A stretch of 31,172 bases of DNA, taken from IMG/VR virus record IMGVR_UViG_3300045836_000009, positions 1 through 31,172 of that record; one strand, given 5' to 3'. Made by a program: the position numbers and the translations under genes. The stretch's first letter is position 1, and the number at the start of each line of letters is the position of its first letter. Shown here in pieces: positions 14,749 to 23,426 of the stretch. Under the pieces are notes generated by a model, which saw only the letters and a list, made by a program, of their open reading frames with translations, was not told where the DNA came from and searched no databases. The stretch is from a virus.

Positions 14749-15648
14749 TCAGCGTCCGTAGCCAGAGTCCGGGATTTGCTCCCAGCCGATCAAGGTTTCA
14801 GCCAAACGCGGCGCCATGCTCAAGGTGGGTGCGCCACCTGTAGTGGCCTTCGCGATGTCCAGCTGAGTCAGGTAGTCCCTGGCAAGCGCCGTGGTGTCGA
14901 AACCCTTGATCTCGAAGTACTTGCGCTTCAAGCCAAGGACCATCAAGCGATCCGGGAAGACACAGGCGTCAGAGTCCGAGCTGAATAGCGACTTGCCATT
15001 CCCATTGGCATCCGTCACCCAACTATTGGAGATGTACTCAAATCCAAGGTACTCAGGGGTACCAAGCAGCGGCCAAATCTGGAAGAAGCCGCCCATGATT
15101 CGATAGCGAATTCTTGGGCCTGTCGAGATATAGGATGACTTCAGGAACTGCCACTGCTGCGGCGTCTCTGGCCCCAGCATCTCCCAGCGCTTCGACTTGT
15201 CGTAATGAGTGCGGTTGATCTGGCGGAGATAGTCCGAAGGCATCGCATACTTCGTCTTACCGAAGGTCAACGAGACACCCGTCCCCGTGGAAGTCGCAGG
15301 CTGGGTAAGCGTGACTTGGCTCCCGCTATCTACGCTCTGTACGTAGGTGTCCTGATTGATGCCAGTCCCGCTCACCATGTAGGTGGTGTCCAACCCTGTC
15401 GTCGCTGGGATGCTCACCACAACGGCGGAGTTCGCGGTGAGATTCCCGGTCGTTGACAGGTATTGCGTGGTGAACCGGTACTCTCGTTCGAGCGCTTGCC
15501 AGTCGAACTCAGCGCATAGTTCACTCCCCAACGCGTTCAGCAGAGCGAACTGCTGCGCCGTATCAGTCGCGGTGTTGCCGGCAACTTGGCTCGGGATGGG
15601 AACCCCCATCTCCGCAGTTGCCTGCTGAACGAGTTGAAGAAGGTTCAT
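14749..15648 (-). CDS. Head-to-tail adaptor-like protein, 299 aa
   Basis: The start ATG 15648 overlaps the previous stop as TAATG. The first 60 residues (MNLLQLVQQATAEMGVPIP, then ALLNALGSELCAEFDWQAL) and the later KYAMPSDYLRQINRTHYD and IWPLLGTPEYLGFEYIS blocks are typical of adaptor or tail-tube-A-like proteins of podoviruses: helical arms around a central beta domain. A Thr/Ser-rich stretch at about 70-130 resembles a small Ig-like insertion. It lies just before the nozzle-like gene, matching the gp11/gp12 arrangement of short-tailed phages. The homology claim is moderate. Confidence 0.72.
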   Translation of the reverse strand: MNLLQLVQQATAEMGVPIPSQVAGNTATDTAQQFALLNALGSELCAEFDWQALEREYRFTTQYLSTTGNLTANSAVVVSIPATTGLDTTYMVSGTGINQDTYVQSVDSGSQVTLTQPATSTGTGVSLTFGKTKYAMPSDYLRQINRTHYDKSKRWEMLGPETPQQWQFLKSSYISTGPRIRYRIMGGFFQIWPLLGTPEYLGFEYISNSWVTDANGNGKSLFSSDSDACVFPDRLMVLGLKRKYFEIKGFDTTALARDYLTQLDIAKATTGGAPTLSMAPRLAETLIGWEQIPDSGYGR

Positions 15649-16253
15649 TACGCGGCCTCAGCCTCTTTGCGCGGCCGGCCGGGGCCTCGCTTTGCGTCCC
15701 GGCCATCGATGGCGTTGCGCATGTCTTCCATCTGCCGCGCCATTTCGGCCATTTGCTGGCGAAGCGCATCCTTCTCGGCGCGCTCCTTCGCGATCTGCTC
15801 GGCCTGCTGCATCACGACGGCCGTGTCCTTGGCGTTTGAGAGGTACGCCCTGGCCTTGTCTCGGAAGGCGACCGGCGACATGCCGGCGACCATGGCGATT
15901 GAGCTGAGTTGCCCGTCTGACGCCTCGGCGACCTGCTCCACCGTGTAGAAGCGGAAGTGTTCAAGTTCTCGAACTTGGGCTTGGTTGAGAATGGACCAGT
16001 CCGCCAACTTGGTGCCGACGAATTCGGTCGCCCCCTCTTCGTTCACGCGGTTTTTGAAGTCGGCCCATTGCACCGGGAAGCGGCGCTTGTGGTCCTCATT
16101 GGCCTGCGTATCGATGATGAGATCGGAGCGTCCCGGAATCTCGATGCGCACGAAATCGCGCATCTCATAGATCGGCCGCCCCTCCTCGCCGGACTTGAAG
16201 GGAAGTTCGACTTCGCGCTTATAGAAGCGCACGTTGAAAATCTGGTCAGACAT
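15648..16253 (-). CDS. Phage structural-operon protein with coiled coil and AT-hook-like tail, 201 aa
   Basis: The start ATG 16253 lies 7 nt inside the end of the DUF115-methyltransferase gene. Residues about 100-140 (TVEQVAEASDGQLSSIAMVA and on) suggest a helix-hairpin segment. Residues about 145-180 form an Ala/Gln/Met/Glu-rich coiled coil. The C-terminus KRGPGRPRKEAE carries the GRPRK core of an AT-hook, a minor-groove DNA-binding motif. A DNA-contacting head or assembly protein would fit. No known family was recognised, and the AT-hook reading is inference from a short motif. Confidence 0.72.
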   Translation of the reverse strand: MSDQIFNVRFYKREVELPFKSGEEGRPIYEMRDFVRIEIPGRSDLIIDTQANEDHKRRFPVQWADFKNRVNEEGATEFVGTKLADWSILNQAQVRELEHFRFYTVEQVAEASDGQLSSIAMVAGMSPVAFRDKARAYLSNAKDTAVVMQQAEQIAKERAEKDALRQQMAEMARQMEDMRNAIDGRDAKRGPGRPRKEAEAA

Positions 16254-17556
16254 TAGTTTCCTCGTGAGTGGTCACGTAGAACAACACCGCGGTTTCCTCT
16301 TCGCGAGACCACTGGACCGCGTAACCCAGTGAGCGAAACTTTTCATCCCACCAGTCGTGCTGATGAACGGACAGATGCAACGGCTGCCCGATGAGAGCGC
16401 CAAGGTTGTCAGGAACAGTGCTGATCTGGAAGAAGACCTTCGGAGTCGCTGAAAGCAGGTTTGCAATCGTCGTATCCACCTTCTCTGGCGGGATGTGTTC
16501 CATGACATCCGTGCAGTAGCCAAAGTCGCCTTGGATCGGCGCAGTTCCTGGCTCTGAAAAGTCCCAGAGCACGAACGGCAACGACTTGGCTTCATCGTCC
16601 CGCGAGTTCTCTACGAAATCGACACATACAACTTCACACTCGCGCGAGATTCGAAGCGCCCCGCGCCCCGTTCCACAGCCGAAATCAATCACGCGCCCCA
16701 ATGGCCGCACGATGCGCATGAACTCATCGGCAACCAATTCCCCCGGGGCCACATGCCTGTACTCGGGCAGGCTCCACATGAGGCGGTATTTCTCGGCCTC
16801 GCTCATCGGCCGGTTATGGCGCATGATCCAAGGGATCAATCCTTCACCGTCGCAGGTGATGACACACCCCAAGTCGATTAGCGTGTCGCATAGCTCGGGG
16901 AACAACTCTGCCTGTTTGGCCATTGCCAGCGATGCGCGGAAGGTCTTGCCGAAGACAGTGACCTTGCATTCCGGGTCAGTGGCATTCTCGGGTTGGGGGT
17001 ATGCGTGCCCTTTCCCGTCTTGATGGCACGAGTCATAGCCGTAGAGGTGCAGTTTGCGATAACCCAGCGTATATGCCAGTGCCATCGCTGAAAGACCAAC
17101 CGTCGTGCCGCCCCCCACCTTCGCATATGGCCGATCTGCCAAGATGTGATCGTCAATGCCGTCGATGACCGGATGCCACAGGGTTACATGGTCACCGCCG
17201 GCCACAAACAGGGACGGGTGGCATTGGGAAGAAAGAAGAAGTCGCTTCGCCCACGGATAGCGGATGAAACGCTTGTTATGTTCTCTGGCGTCAACGATGA
17301 CTTGGTAATCAGGCCGAACGCCTTGTTGATATAGCCATTCCGCTGCACCGTTCAGGGCGAACACCGTCTGCCCCAGGCTTTGCCGATGCCGAATGGACTC
17401 GATGGTTTCCTTGATGCTGTGACCGCCGCCAACAATGACAGCATGACCGTCATGAGCGTCCGCCTTCGTGACCCAAGGCAGGTCAAGCATTGAGTTGGCC
17501 GCCACGTTGGCAAACAACCGATCGTCGTCTGTGTTGCAGGTGATTTCGATGCGCAT
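16246..17556 (-). CDS. DUF115 (Maf/MptE-like) domain fused to SAM-dependent methyltransferase, 436 aa
   Basis: Residues about 36-245 carry the DUF115 pattern: AVIVGGGHSIKE, FALNGAAEWL, PDYQVIVDA, KVGGGTTVGLSAMALAYTLG and LHLYGYDS. Relatives include Maf flagellin glycosyltransferases and MptE-type enzymes. Residues about 285-436 form a class I methyltransferase: motif I VIDFGCGTGRG (289-299), acidic loop CVDF and motif IV-like YCTDVMEHIPPEKV. The protein could glycosylate and methylate a surface sugar or modify a virion protein. It sits between the decoration-like gene and tail genes. The SD is poor because a terminator hairpin abuts the start. The substrate is unknown. Confidence 0.85.
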   Translation of the reverse strand: MRIEITCNTDDDRLFANVAANSMLDLPWVTKADAHDGHAVIVGGGHSIKETIESIRHRQSLGQTVFALNGAAEWLYQQGVRPDYQVIVDAREHNKRFIRYPWAKRLLLSSQCHPSLFVAGGDHVTLWHPVIDGIDDHILADRPYAKVGGGTTVGLSAMALAYTLGYRKLHLYGYDSCHQDGKGHAYPQPENATDPECKVTVFGKTFRASLAMAKQAELFPELCDTLIDLGCVITCDGEGLIPWIMRHNRPMSEAEKYRLMWSLPEYRHVAPGELVADEFMRIVRPLGRVIDFGCGTGRGALRISRECEVVCVDFVENSRDDEAKSLPFVLWDFSEPGTAPIQGDFGYCTDVMEHIPPEKVDTTIANLLSATPKVFFQISTVPDNLGALIGQPLHLSVHQHDWWDEKFRSLGYAVQWSREEETAVLFYVTTHEETNV

Positions 17557-17559
17557 ATG

Positions 17560-17587
17560 AAAAGGGCCTGGAGGTGACCCCAGGCCC
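17560..17587 (-). terminator. Intrinsic terminator after the capsid genes
   Basis: GGGCCTGG (17564-17571) pairs perfectly with CCAGGCCC (17580-17587); on the minus strand it is followed by TTTT and then the start of the DUF115 gene. It probably reduces transcription beyond the abundantly needed capsid genes. Confidence 0.75.
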
Positions 17588-17608
17588 GGTTCGTGCGATC
17601 CGGATGGA

Positions 17609-18148
17609 TCAGGTGACGCGGCCCTGCAGATGCGGCCGGTCGCAGACGATGGTGACCGTGGCGGTCGCGGACGCTACCGTGGCGGCATTCGCGGTACGAG
17701 CGCCGAGGATCTGCTTGCCGGAGGCCGAATTGCCGACCTTCCCGGTCGAGTTGACACCAACGGCGACCGTGGGGGCGATTGCCACACCAGTGCTCTTCAC
17801 TGCAACGGCAGTACCAGAGATCTGATACCAGCCAAATTGCGAAGACGAGGTGTTGGCGGACATCGCGAACGCCACAGGACGACCTTGGTTGGTCGTCGTT
17901 GCGGCCAAAGTGGTCGCGTAGGTCGTCCCGTCGTAGGTCACCGTCGAACCCACCGCGGTATTGGCGACACCCTTCAGCAGGATGAATTCGCCCTCCCCGT
18001 AGGTGGGGTCGAAAGCGCGCACACGCATGCCGAGATTCAACGGCGGAGTCGGGATCGCCGACGAGCCATTGGGCATCGTGGTGCCGGCGTCGATGTTGGC
18101 AATCGGCAGGATGCCGGCAGTCTGCGGGTTGTTGATCGTGTAGGCCAT
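17609..18148 (-). CDS. Capsid decoration/cement-like protein, 179 aa
   Basis: ATG 18148 has a strong AAGGAGA site. The protein is rich in Thr, Ala, Gly and Val, with predicted beta-strand segments and few charged residues (for example FILLKGVANTAVGSTVTYDG and FGWYQISGTAVAVKSTGVAI). It is immediately downstream of the major capsid gene and before a terminator, the usual place of a cement or decoration protein; BPP-1-like phages encode a jelly-roll cement protein in this position. The function is inferred from position and composition. Confidence 0.75.
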   Translation of the reverse strand: MAYTINNPQTAGILPIANIDAGTTMPNGSSAIPTPPLNLGMRVRAFDPTYGEGEFILLKGVANTAVGSTVTYDGTTYATTLAATTTNQGRPVAFAMSANTSSSQFGWYQISGTAVAVKSTGVAIAPTVAVGVNSTGKVGNSASGKQILGARTANAATVASATATVTIVCDRPHLQGRVT

Positions 18149-18158
18149 GATTGTCTCC

Positions 18159-19154
18159 TTACGCGATCAGAACGCCGTGGAACTGCGAACCAGACATCGT
18201 CATGTTGCCGGCCCAGCCGATCAACTTGACAATGGCATCCTGGTTCACCGCCTGGCGCTCGCCGCCGATGGGAACGAAGTTGCGGTCACGGTGCGGGCGG
18301 AAGAAGATGTACTTCGTGTTCAGCATCCACAGGTGATTGGCGGTCGCAGCGGCACCGATACCGCCGTCGCACACCACATCCATGGACGTGCCGCCGCCGT
18401 AGAACTTCAGCGATGCGAAGCCTGCGCCGGCATTGGTCTCGCTCTGCACGCGCTGGATTGCCTGAAGCGACTTCACGTACATGCCGAAGTAGTTGTTGTC
18501 AGCGACAGCTAGGTCAGGCTTGTCGTTGCCGCGAACGAGCTTCAGAGCGAGGTCGGTCATGAACCCGGTGATGTTCGCCGTCGAAACAGTCGCGCCACCA
18601 TTGGTGACACCGCTGTACGACTGCGGGCGCCAGAAGGTCCACACCGAACGATCGATGCCGCCATACACGCCGGAAGTCGGCGAATCGGGAACGGCAGCGG
18701 CCAAACCGGTGATGTTCTTGCCGCTGTTGCCAGTGCCATCCAGGTAGATGTCGCTGCCGATGCGGTTCATCAGCTCGGCTTCCGCCACTTGCATGCGCCC
18801 ATCGAGCAGATCGATGATTTGCTCTTTGGATGCGTTCTGCAGCATTTCCAGGCCGCTGATCGTCACCGCCGAGGCGTACTGACAGATCGAGAACTGGGCT
18901 GCGGAAATCGGGCTATTCGGCGAGATGTTGATCGTCTCGTAGCCCGAGTAGGAATTCGTCACGTTCGTGGTCGAATCCTGGTACATGATTTCTTCGAAGA
19001 TCACGCGACCGCCGCTGAACGGACGGGAGTTACCGCGCTCCTTCAAACGCCGCAGAAGGGCGTTGTTGTTTTGGACGTTATCGGCCAGCTCGCCAGAGCG
19101 ATTTTCGATCGTGGTAGCGATGATGTCCGACACGGCCGAATTTGCGAATGCCAT
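18159..19154 (-). CDS. Major capsid protein, 331 aa
   Basis: ATG 19154 follows an AGGAG site. The N-terminus (MAFANSAVSDIIATTIENRS) is typical of HK97-fold capsid proteins lacking a cleaved delta domain. The segment around SQFHGVLIA, the VIFEEIMYQDSTT strand pair, and the IGSDIYLDGTG and FFRPHRDRNFVPIGGERQA blocks match the family found in BPP-1-like podoviruses; the 331-residue length equals that of the BPP-1 capsid protein as I recall it. Scaffold lies upstream and a decoration-like gene downstream. It would form the icosahedral shell. Confidence 0.9.
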   Translation of the reverse strand: MAFANSAVSDIIATTIENRSGELADNVQNNNALLRRLKERGNSRPFSGGRVIFEEIMYQDSTTNVTNSYSGYETINISPNSPISAAQFSICQYASAVTISGLEMLQNASKEQIIDLLDGRMQVAEAELMNRIGSDIYLDGTGNSGKNITGLAAAVPDSPTSGVYGGIDRSVWTFWRPQSYSGVTNGGATVSTANITGFMTDLALKLVRGNDKPDLAVADNNYFGMYVKSLQAIQRVQSETNAGAGFASLKFYGGGTSMDVVCDGGIGAAATANHLWMLNTKYIFFRPHRDRNFVPIGGERQAVNQDAIVKLIGWAGNMTMSGSQFHGVLIA

Positions 19155-19173
19155 GTTCGGCTCCTAGTGGAGA

Positions 19174-20274
19174 TCAGAAACGTCCGGCGATGTGCTCGTC
19201 AAAGCTCTGCGCAATGAGAGATCGCCGGTCTTGTTTGCCGCCACCCGTCGTCGCTGGGCCTGTGGGGCTTGCCGATTTAGGGGATACAGCCGCCGCCCTC
19301 TTATGTGCGACACGCGCCTGTTCTTCGCGCTGGCGACGATCAGCTTCCGCTTTGGCGGCCTCGGCCTGTCGGGCCTGTTCCGCCTGCTGTTGTCGTTGCC
19401 ATAGCGAGTCTTCGACGCGCATCGCCTTTTCAAAGGCGTTTTTGAGGTCGCTTGCCATGCCGGACTCAAGTAGTTGAGCCATGACAGGTTTCGCTGCCTC
19501 GAAGAGGTCTTCATCGACAGTTGCTCGGAACTGTTCGATTTCGGTGAGCAGACGGGCCTGTTCCATCTGCTGTTGGTAGGTTTCAAATTGCTGCAGCTTG
19601 TTCTGCAGCGCATTCACGGTCTGCGCGATGTATCCAAACTGAGGATCGACTTGCGGAACCGCGCCGGACTGCCCGTTGGGCTGCCCTTGCAGTGCTTGAA
19701 GTGGGATGCCATAGTCGGTCGCCAGCTTGGCGAACATCTGCAGCTTTTCCTGCGGGCTGCCGAGCGCCAACGTGCGGTGAGCAATCCCGAGGTTCTGAAT
19801 CCACTGCTGCGGCGGGATGCCGAAGCGCTCCAGTTCCGGCATGAATGGCGTAATTGCCTCCATGAGCGGCTGCGCTTGATCCCACTGGGCTTTGTAGGTC
19901 GATACGCCCTTCGCGAAATCGGCCTCCCGTTGCTCGATGTAGTCCTGGAGCTTCGAGAGTTCTGGGTCCGTCGCCAGCTTGTCCCAGTGTTGCCAATAGT
20001 CTTTCTTCCAGGAGGAAGGCGGCTTTCGAGTTGCTTGCGGCTCTGGTGCGGTCGTCGGCGTTTGCGTCGCCGCACTGACAGCAGGCGCCGGGGCGGCCTC
20101 CGTGGGCTTGACTGCTTCTGTCTGCTGAGCCTTGGCAAACCTGCCCTGCTCATCGCGAGCACGATCCGCGGCTTGGGATTCAACCGCAGGCGGTTCGGCC
20201 GGCGTTTCGGCGGGTGGTTGGGATTCGATCTTGTCGAACGCTGCAGCCAGGGCCTCTTGACGAGTTGTCGCCAT
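19174..20274 (-). CDS. Capsid scaffolding protein, 366 aa
   Basis: Preceded by CTGGAG within a terminator/SD cassette. The first about 85 residues are Pro/Ala/Glu/Gln-rich and disordered. Residues about 200-320 form a long Gln/Glu/Ala/Arg-rich coiled coil, and the C-terminus is basic (RRSLIAQSFDEHIAGRF), as in scaffolds whose C-terminal basic tail binds the capsid protein. It lies immediately before the major capsid gene. No protease motif is seen, so it would be a plain scaffold leaving the prohead. This is inferred from composition and order. Confidence 0.85.
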   Translation of the reverse strand: MATTRQEALAAAFDKIESQPPAETPAEPPAVESQAADRARDEQGRFAKAQQTEAVKPTEAAPAPAVSAATQTPTTAPEPQATRKPPSSWKKDYWQHWDKLATDPELSKLQDYIEQREADFAKGVSTYKAQWDQAQPLMEAITPFMPELERFGIPPQQWIQNLGIAHRTLALGSPQEKLQMFAKLATDYGIPLQALQGQPNGQSGAVPQVDPQFGYIAQTVNALQNKLQQFETYQQQMEQARLLTEIEQFRATVDEDLFEAAKPVMAQLLESGMASDLKNAFEKAMRVEDSLWQRQQQAEQARQAEAAKAEADRRQREEQARVAHKRAAAVSPKSASPTGPATTGGGKQDRRSLIAQSFDEHIAGRF

Positions 20275-20290
20275 TTGCGCTCCAGAAATG

Positions 20291-20314
20291 CAAAAGGGCG
20301 CCTTCGGGCGCCCT
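20291..20314 (-). terminator. Intrinsic terminator in terminator/SD cassette before the scaffold gene
   Basis: AGGGCGCC (20295-20302) pairs perfectly with GGCGCCCT (20307-20314) around a TTCG loop (CGAA on the transcript). On the minus strand TTTTGCATTTCTGGAG follows, so the U-tract runs straight into the SD of the scaffold gene. Confidence 0.9.
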
Positions 20315-20333
20315 CAAGTGGGTTGGGTTGGGA

Positions 20334-20516
20334 TCAGTTCTTGGTCACGGTGTAGCCGCGCGACTGAAGCCAATCGATATGGGCTTGGATGTCGGCTTCT
20401 TCGTTCTGCTTGCTTTCGACCCAATCAGCGAAAGCGCGCAGCGTTACCGCGGCGTTCTCGCTCGTGGCGCCCGAAAGATGCCGCTCTACACGGGTGCGGA
20501 GTTCTTGCACGTCCAT
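20334..20516 (-). CDS. Small helical protein of unknown function, 60 aa
   Basis: ATG 20516 has a GAGG site with 6-nt spacing; a longer frame upstream would overlap the previous gene and looks non-genuine. The protein is wholly helical and charged (MDVQELRTRVERHLSGAT and on), ending in DWLQSRGYTVTKN. No domain was recognised. It is placed just before the scaffold cassette in the head-assembly section, so a minor assembly role is possible. Confidence 0.68.
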   Translation of the reverse strand: MDVQELRTRVERHLSGATSENAAVTLRAFADWVESKQNEEADIQAHIDWLQSRGYTVTKN

Positions 20517-20523
20517 GGATGCC

Positions 20524-20895
20524 TCAAGCAGACAGCGAAGCCGCGTACTGCAGCCCATTGCCGGAGATGCACTGGAACTGAGCGGTCTTTGTGGCCGCCA
20601 CGCTGAAAGCCGCATTGGTCGAGCCGTTCGCGATGCTGCCGCCGGAGGGCGGATAGACGGACAGCGTATTGGCGCCGTGATTCACCACGGTGATCCAGTC
20701 GCCAATCGCACTCGTCGGCAGAAGGCAGCCGGTAGACGAGGCGACTGTGGTGAAGACGTTCAGGTCGCTGGTCAGCGCATAAGCGGTGCCTTGGCTATTG
20801 CCAAGCGCGGTGAGGCCAGTAGCGGGAACGCCGACAGCGGCTTGAGCAGCAGGGCCGGACGAGCCGGTGCCCATGAGGTTGCGAACGGTGGTCAT
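20524..20895 (-). CDS. Small beta-rich virion-type protein, 123 aa
   Basis: ATG 20895 follows the TTCTGGAG of a terminator/SD cassette. After a Gly/Ala/Ser-rich N-terminus, residues about 50-120 are strand-rich (DWITVVNHGANTLSVYPPSG, then SVAATKTAQFQCISGNGLQY), resembling small phage surface or fibre-knob proteins. No enzymatic motif was found. It is encoded between portal and scaffold. It might decorate the head or belong to a tail appendage; which cannot be told. Confidence 0.7.
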   Translation of the reverse strand: MTTVRNLMGTGSSGPAAQAAVGVPATGLTALGNSQGTAYALTSDLNVFTTVASSTGCLLPTSAIGDWITVVNHGANTLSVYPPSGGSIANGSTNAAFSVAATKTAQFQCISGNGLQYAASLSA

Positions 20896-20912
20896 GTGTT
20901 CTCCAGAAAATG

Positions 20913-20935
20913 AAAAAGCCGCCCGAAGTCGGCGT
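20913..20935 (-). terminator. Terminator in terminator/SD cassette before the 123-aa gene
   Basis: GCCG and CGGC form a stem around CCCGAAGT (20918-20933), shorter than its siblings. On the minus strand it is followed by TTTTTCATTTTCTGGAG and then the ATG at 20895. The arrangement matches the other cassettes. Confidence 0.65.
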
Positions 20936-20953
20936 TGCTGGCGGTTCGCTGCG

Positions 20954-21250
20954 TCAGTACCGCAGCTTCTCGTAAACCGCCCGCGCAATGGCTTCCTTTC
21001 GCCCGGCCGGGGGCGTGACGGCCTTGGGCTGAAGGTATTTGGTCTCATTGCCAACTTCGATCAAGCCGTTGGCTTTGAGATGCTCTCGATGGCGACTGCG
21101 GCTTGTGATCATTTCGCCTGTCGCCATCGATTGGTAGGGCTGAATGTCCGGCATGATGAAGGGCGCATCAACGTCCGAGCGTTGGTAGTACTCTTCAGCG
21201 GGGACGAGCTTCAGCGTCACAGGGTCTTGGATATAGCGTTTACGCGTCAT
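20954..21250 (-). CDS. Conserved podovirus small protein downstream of portal, 98 aa
   Basis: Start ATG 21250 lies inside the last codons of portal; GTG 21259 would add three residues. MTRKRYIQDPVTLKLVPAEE, then FIMPDIQPYQSMATGEMI and SRSRHREHLKANGLIEVGNE, form a pattern I recognise from short proteins next to portal genes of several podoviruses. The SRS[RK]HREHL motif is basic. The function is unknown; it may be a head-assembly or portal-associated factor. A terminator cassette follows it. Confidence 0.78.
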   Translation of the reverse strand: MTRKRYIQDPVTLKLVPAEEYYQRSDVDAPFIMPDIQPYQSMATGEMITSRSRHREHLKANGLIEVGNETKYLQPKAVTPPAGRKEAIARAVYEKLRY

Positions 21251-23423
21251 CGTTGCCACTCGCTTGGTTGGCCGCGGAAATCTGCGCGGCGTCGAGCGTG
21301 GTCTGGGCGGCGATTTCTGCCACCTCCACCTTCGCCGCGTTGTTCAGGTGCGCAAGGATCAGTTGGAGTTGCTGACTAACGCGCTGCTCCATCACAGATA
21401 GCGCCTCTTGATGCTGCTGCTGCATGGCGGCGATCTGTGCCTGATACTGCTGGGCGGCTCCCGCCATCGCTGCCTCATGCTGCTGGCGCATGGCTTCCAT
21501 CTGCCGCTCGTGCGCTTGGCGCGAAGCCTCCATTTGCATTGCTGCCGACTGTCTGGCGTTCTCGATTGCAACATCCGCCTGGGCGCGCGCTTGATCCGAC
21601 TGCTGATCTGCCTGGATCTGCATCTGCGTTTTCTGAAGGTCAGCTTGCGCCTGCATCTGCTCAGGATTGGGCTGCGGCTGGGCCATCTGCTGAGCGATGC
21701 GCTGCTTCAACTGTTCGGCCGTTGAATCGATCGTTCCTTCTAGCGACTTGCCCACCCGGAAGCCGGTGACGCCGAACTTGAGCATTTCGACGGCCAACGG
21801 GACCAGCTCTGGCGACGCCTGCCCCGCTTGGACAGCTTTCTCCATGAACTGCGAGACCGCCGTCAAAAACTCCATGCGATCCTGCTTTTCCTGCTGCTCA
21901 TCTTGGTAGACCATCGAATCGGTGGCTACCTCGATACGGAAGTTGCGCAGAACGTTGCTTTTGAGCAGTTGGATGGCCTGTGGGATCAGTTGTTGATCGG
22001 CTTCGCTCAACTGATCGCACGCCGCCATCTGGCAAATCGTCTCTGCGTCAAACTTCGAGCAGATGATTTGCGCCTTCAGCTGCAAGAGGCGCTCGGAGAA
22101 CTTCTCGACCTCGTCCTGATAGACCTTCAGGCGCAGGGATGCATAGCTGTTCTTGATCTGCTGGGCGGTCGCGGTCTCGCTCGGCGCCGTCTGCCCGCGC
22201 AAAATGTCGCTGATGCCGGTCAGCTCGTAAATCTGTCCCTTGATCTGCTCGAAGGCTGCATAGGCTTCCTTGAGCGCCTGCGCAATCGGCAGGATGTCTA
22301 CCATGCTAATGGAGCCGCTGAGACCCTGCTTCTCGGCGAACGCCGCCCAGTTGTTGACCGGTATCAGCGTGCCATTGCCGGCTTCGGTGAACAGCCGGGC
22401 CAGGTTCGGCTCTGATGCGTCATAGACACCCTTGACCTGCAGCGCCTTGACTAGACCGTCGATCCGATCCGCCAACAGGTCAAGTTCGGCCGCTTGATCC
22501 TGGTAGAGCGTGAAGTCCGGGATTGGAATCAGCGATTCCGTCGTCAGCGTCGAGAACAGCGGTGGGGGGCACGGAAAGAATTCTTCCAGGCCCAGAGGGT
22601 CGGGGCGCGTCTCGATGATCTTTCCAAGACTCTTTGAGAGCCATAGGGCGCAGCCCTCTTCCTTATCCCAGATTTCGTAGATCAGCGCCTTCTTGTTGAC
22701 GCTATCGGTATCAGTCGTTCCCTTGTACTGCTTCAGGTCGTCAGGATTCGAGTCGAACGGGATTTCCTTGGCGACTTCGCCGAACTGCTCGGCCGGCCAG
22801 CGCTCTTCAATCGCCGTCTTGGAAAGATAGACCTTGCGCCAGACGATCGGGCACTCTTCCCACGTCCTAGCTACTGCGTGCCCAAAGTCCTTCCAATGGA
22901 CGTAATCGACAGGGGCGCACTCGAAGTCAAGCTCTTCGCTGGTTTGCGTCTCTGACTCGACATCCTCGGTGACCTGGTCGGCGTCGCCTTGATACTCGCC
23001 TTGCGCGACCTGTTTGAATGTCGGCTCATACCGCACCCATGCCGTTCCGCGACCGCCTAGGAACCGGTCATAGACGCATTGGCTGATCGACGCCCTGAAG
23101 TCTCGGTAATGTTCAACTTCGAATTCCAGGGCACGCTCCAGCAGCATCGAAGCGACACGGCCGACAGGATCGTTGTCCTTGAATCGCCGCGACACGTCCG
23201 GCATCGGGACGCGGGCGAACGTGGCCGCCTTCAGCGTTTGGACATTGCTCCACAGAACATTGAACTTGGCTTGGCCAGAACTGCCGCGGTCTCGCTTCTC
23301 ATCGCGGTAGCGCTTGACGATCTTGTCAACGCGCCCTTCCCACGTCTTGAACTCGCGTTCGTAAGCAGCGATGTGGTTCAGGTAGTACTGAACGTCATAC
23401 TGCTGATCTTGCTTTGCGGCCAT
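21240..23423 (-). CDS. Portal protein, 727 aa
   Basis: The N-terminus (YYLNHIAAYEREFKTWEGRV ... FNVLWSNVQTLKAATF) and the YRDFRASISQCVYDRFLGG block are typical of large portal proteins of short-tailed phages. The middle (KIIETRPDPLGLEEFFPCPP, then YELTGISDILRGQ) carries the stem/wing signature. The C-terminal about 150 residues are an uninterrupted Gln/Ala/Met-rich helix, matching the long barrel that projects into the capsid of P22-like portals. ATG 23423 has no clear SD; translation is probably coupled to the gene ending at 23427. The dodecamer would gate DNA packaging and ejection. Confidence 0.92.
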   Translation of the reverse strand: MAAKQDQQYDVQYYLNHIAAYEREFKTWEGRVDKIVKRYRDEKRDRGSSGQAKFNVLWSNVQTLKAATFARVPMPDVSRRFKDNDPVGRVASMLLERALEFEVEHYRDFRASISQCVYDRFLGGRGTAWVRYEPTFKQVAQGEYQGDADQVTEDVESETQTSEELDFECAPVDYVHWKDFGHAVARTWEECPIVWRKVYLSKTAIEERWPAEQFGEVAKEIPFDSNPDDLKQYKGTTDTDSVNKKALIYEIWDKEEGCALWLSKSLGKIIETRPDPLGLEEFFPCPPPLFSTLTTESLIPIPDFTLYQDQAAELDLLADRIDGLVKALQVKGVYDASEPNLARLFTEAGNGTLIPVNNWAAFAEKQGLSGSISMVDILPIAQALKEAYAAFEQIKGQIYELTGISDILRGQTAPSETATAQQIKNSYASLRLKVYQDEVEKFSERLLQLKAQIICSKFDAETICQMAACDQLSEADQQLIPQAIQLLKSNVLRNFRIEVATDSMVYQDEQQEKQDRMEFLTAVSQFMEKAVQAGQASPELVPLAVEMLKFGVTGFRVGKSLEGTIDSTAEQLKQRIAQQMAQPQPNPEQMQAQADLQKTQMQIQADQQSDQARAQADVAIENARQSAAMQMEASRQAHERQMEAMRQQHEAAMAGAAQQYQAQIAAMQQQHQEALSVMEQRVSQQLQLILAHLNNAAKVEVAEIAAQTTLDAAQISAANQASGNDDA

Positions 23424-23426
23424 GGA

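Noticed and set aside
19474-20355. Plus-strand frame of 293 codons
   Set aside because: Antisense to the scaffold gene; leucine/arginine-rich and without any SD or recognisable motif.
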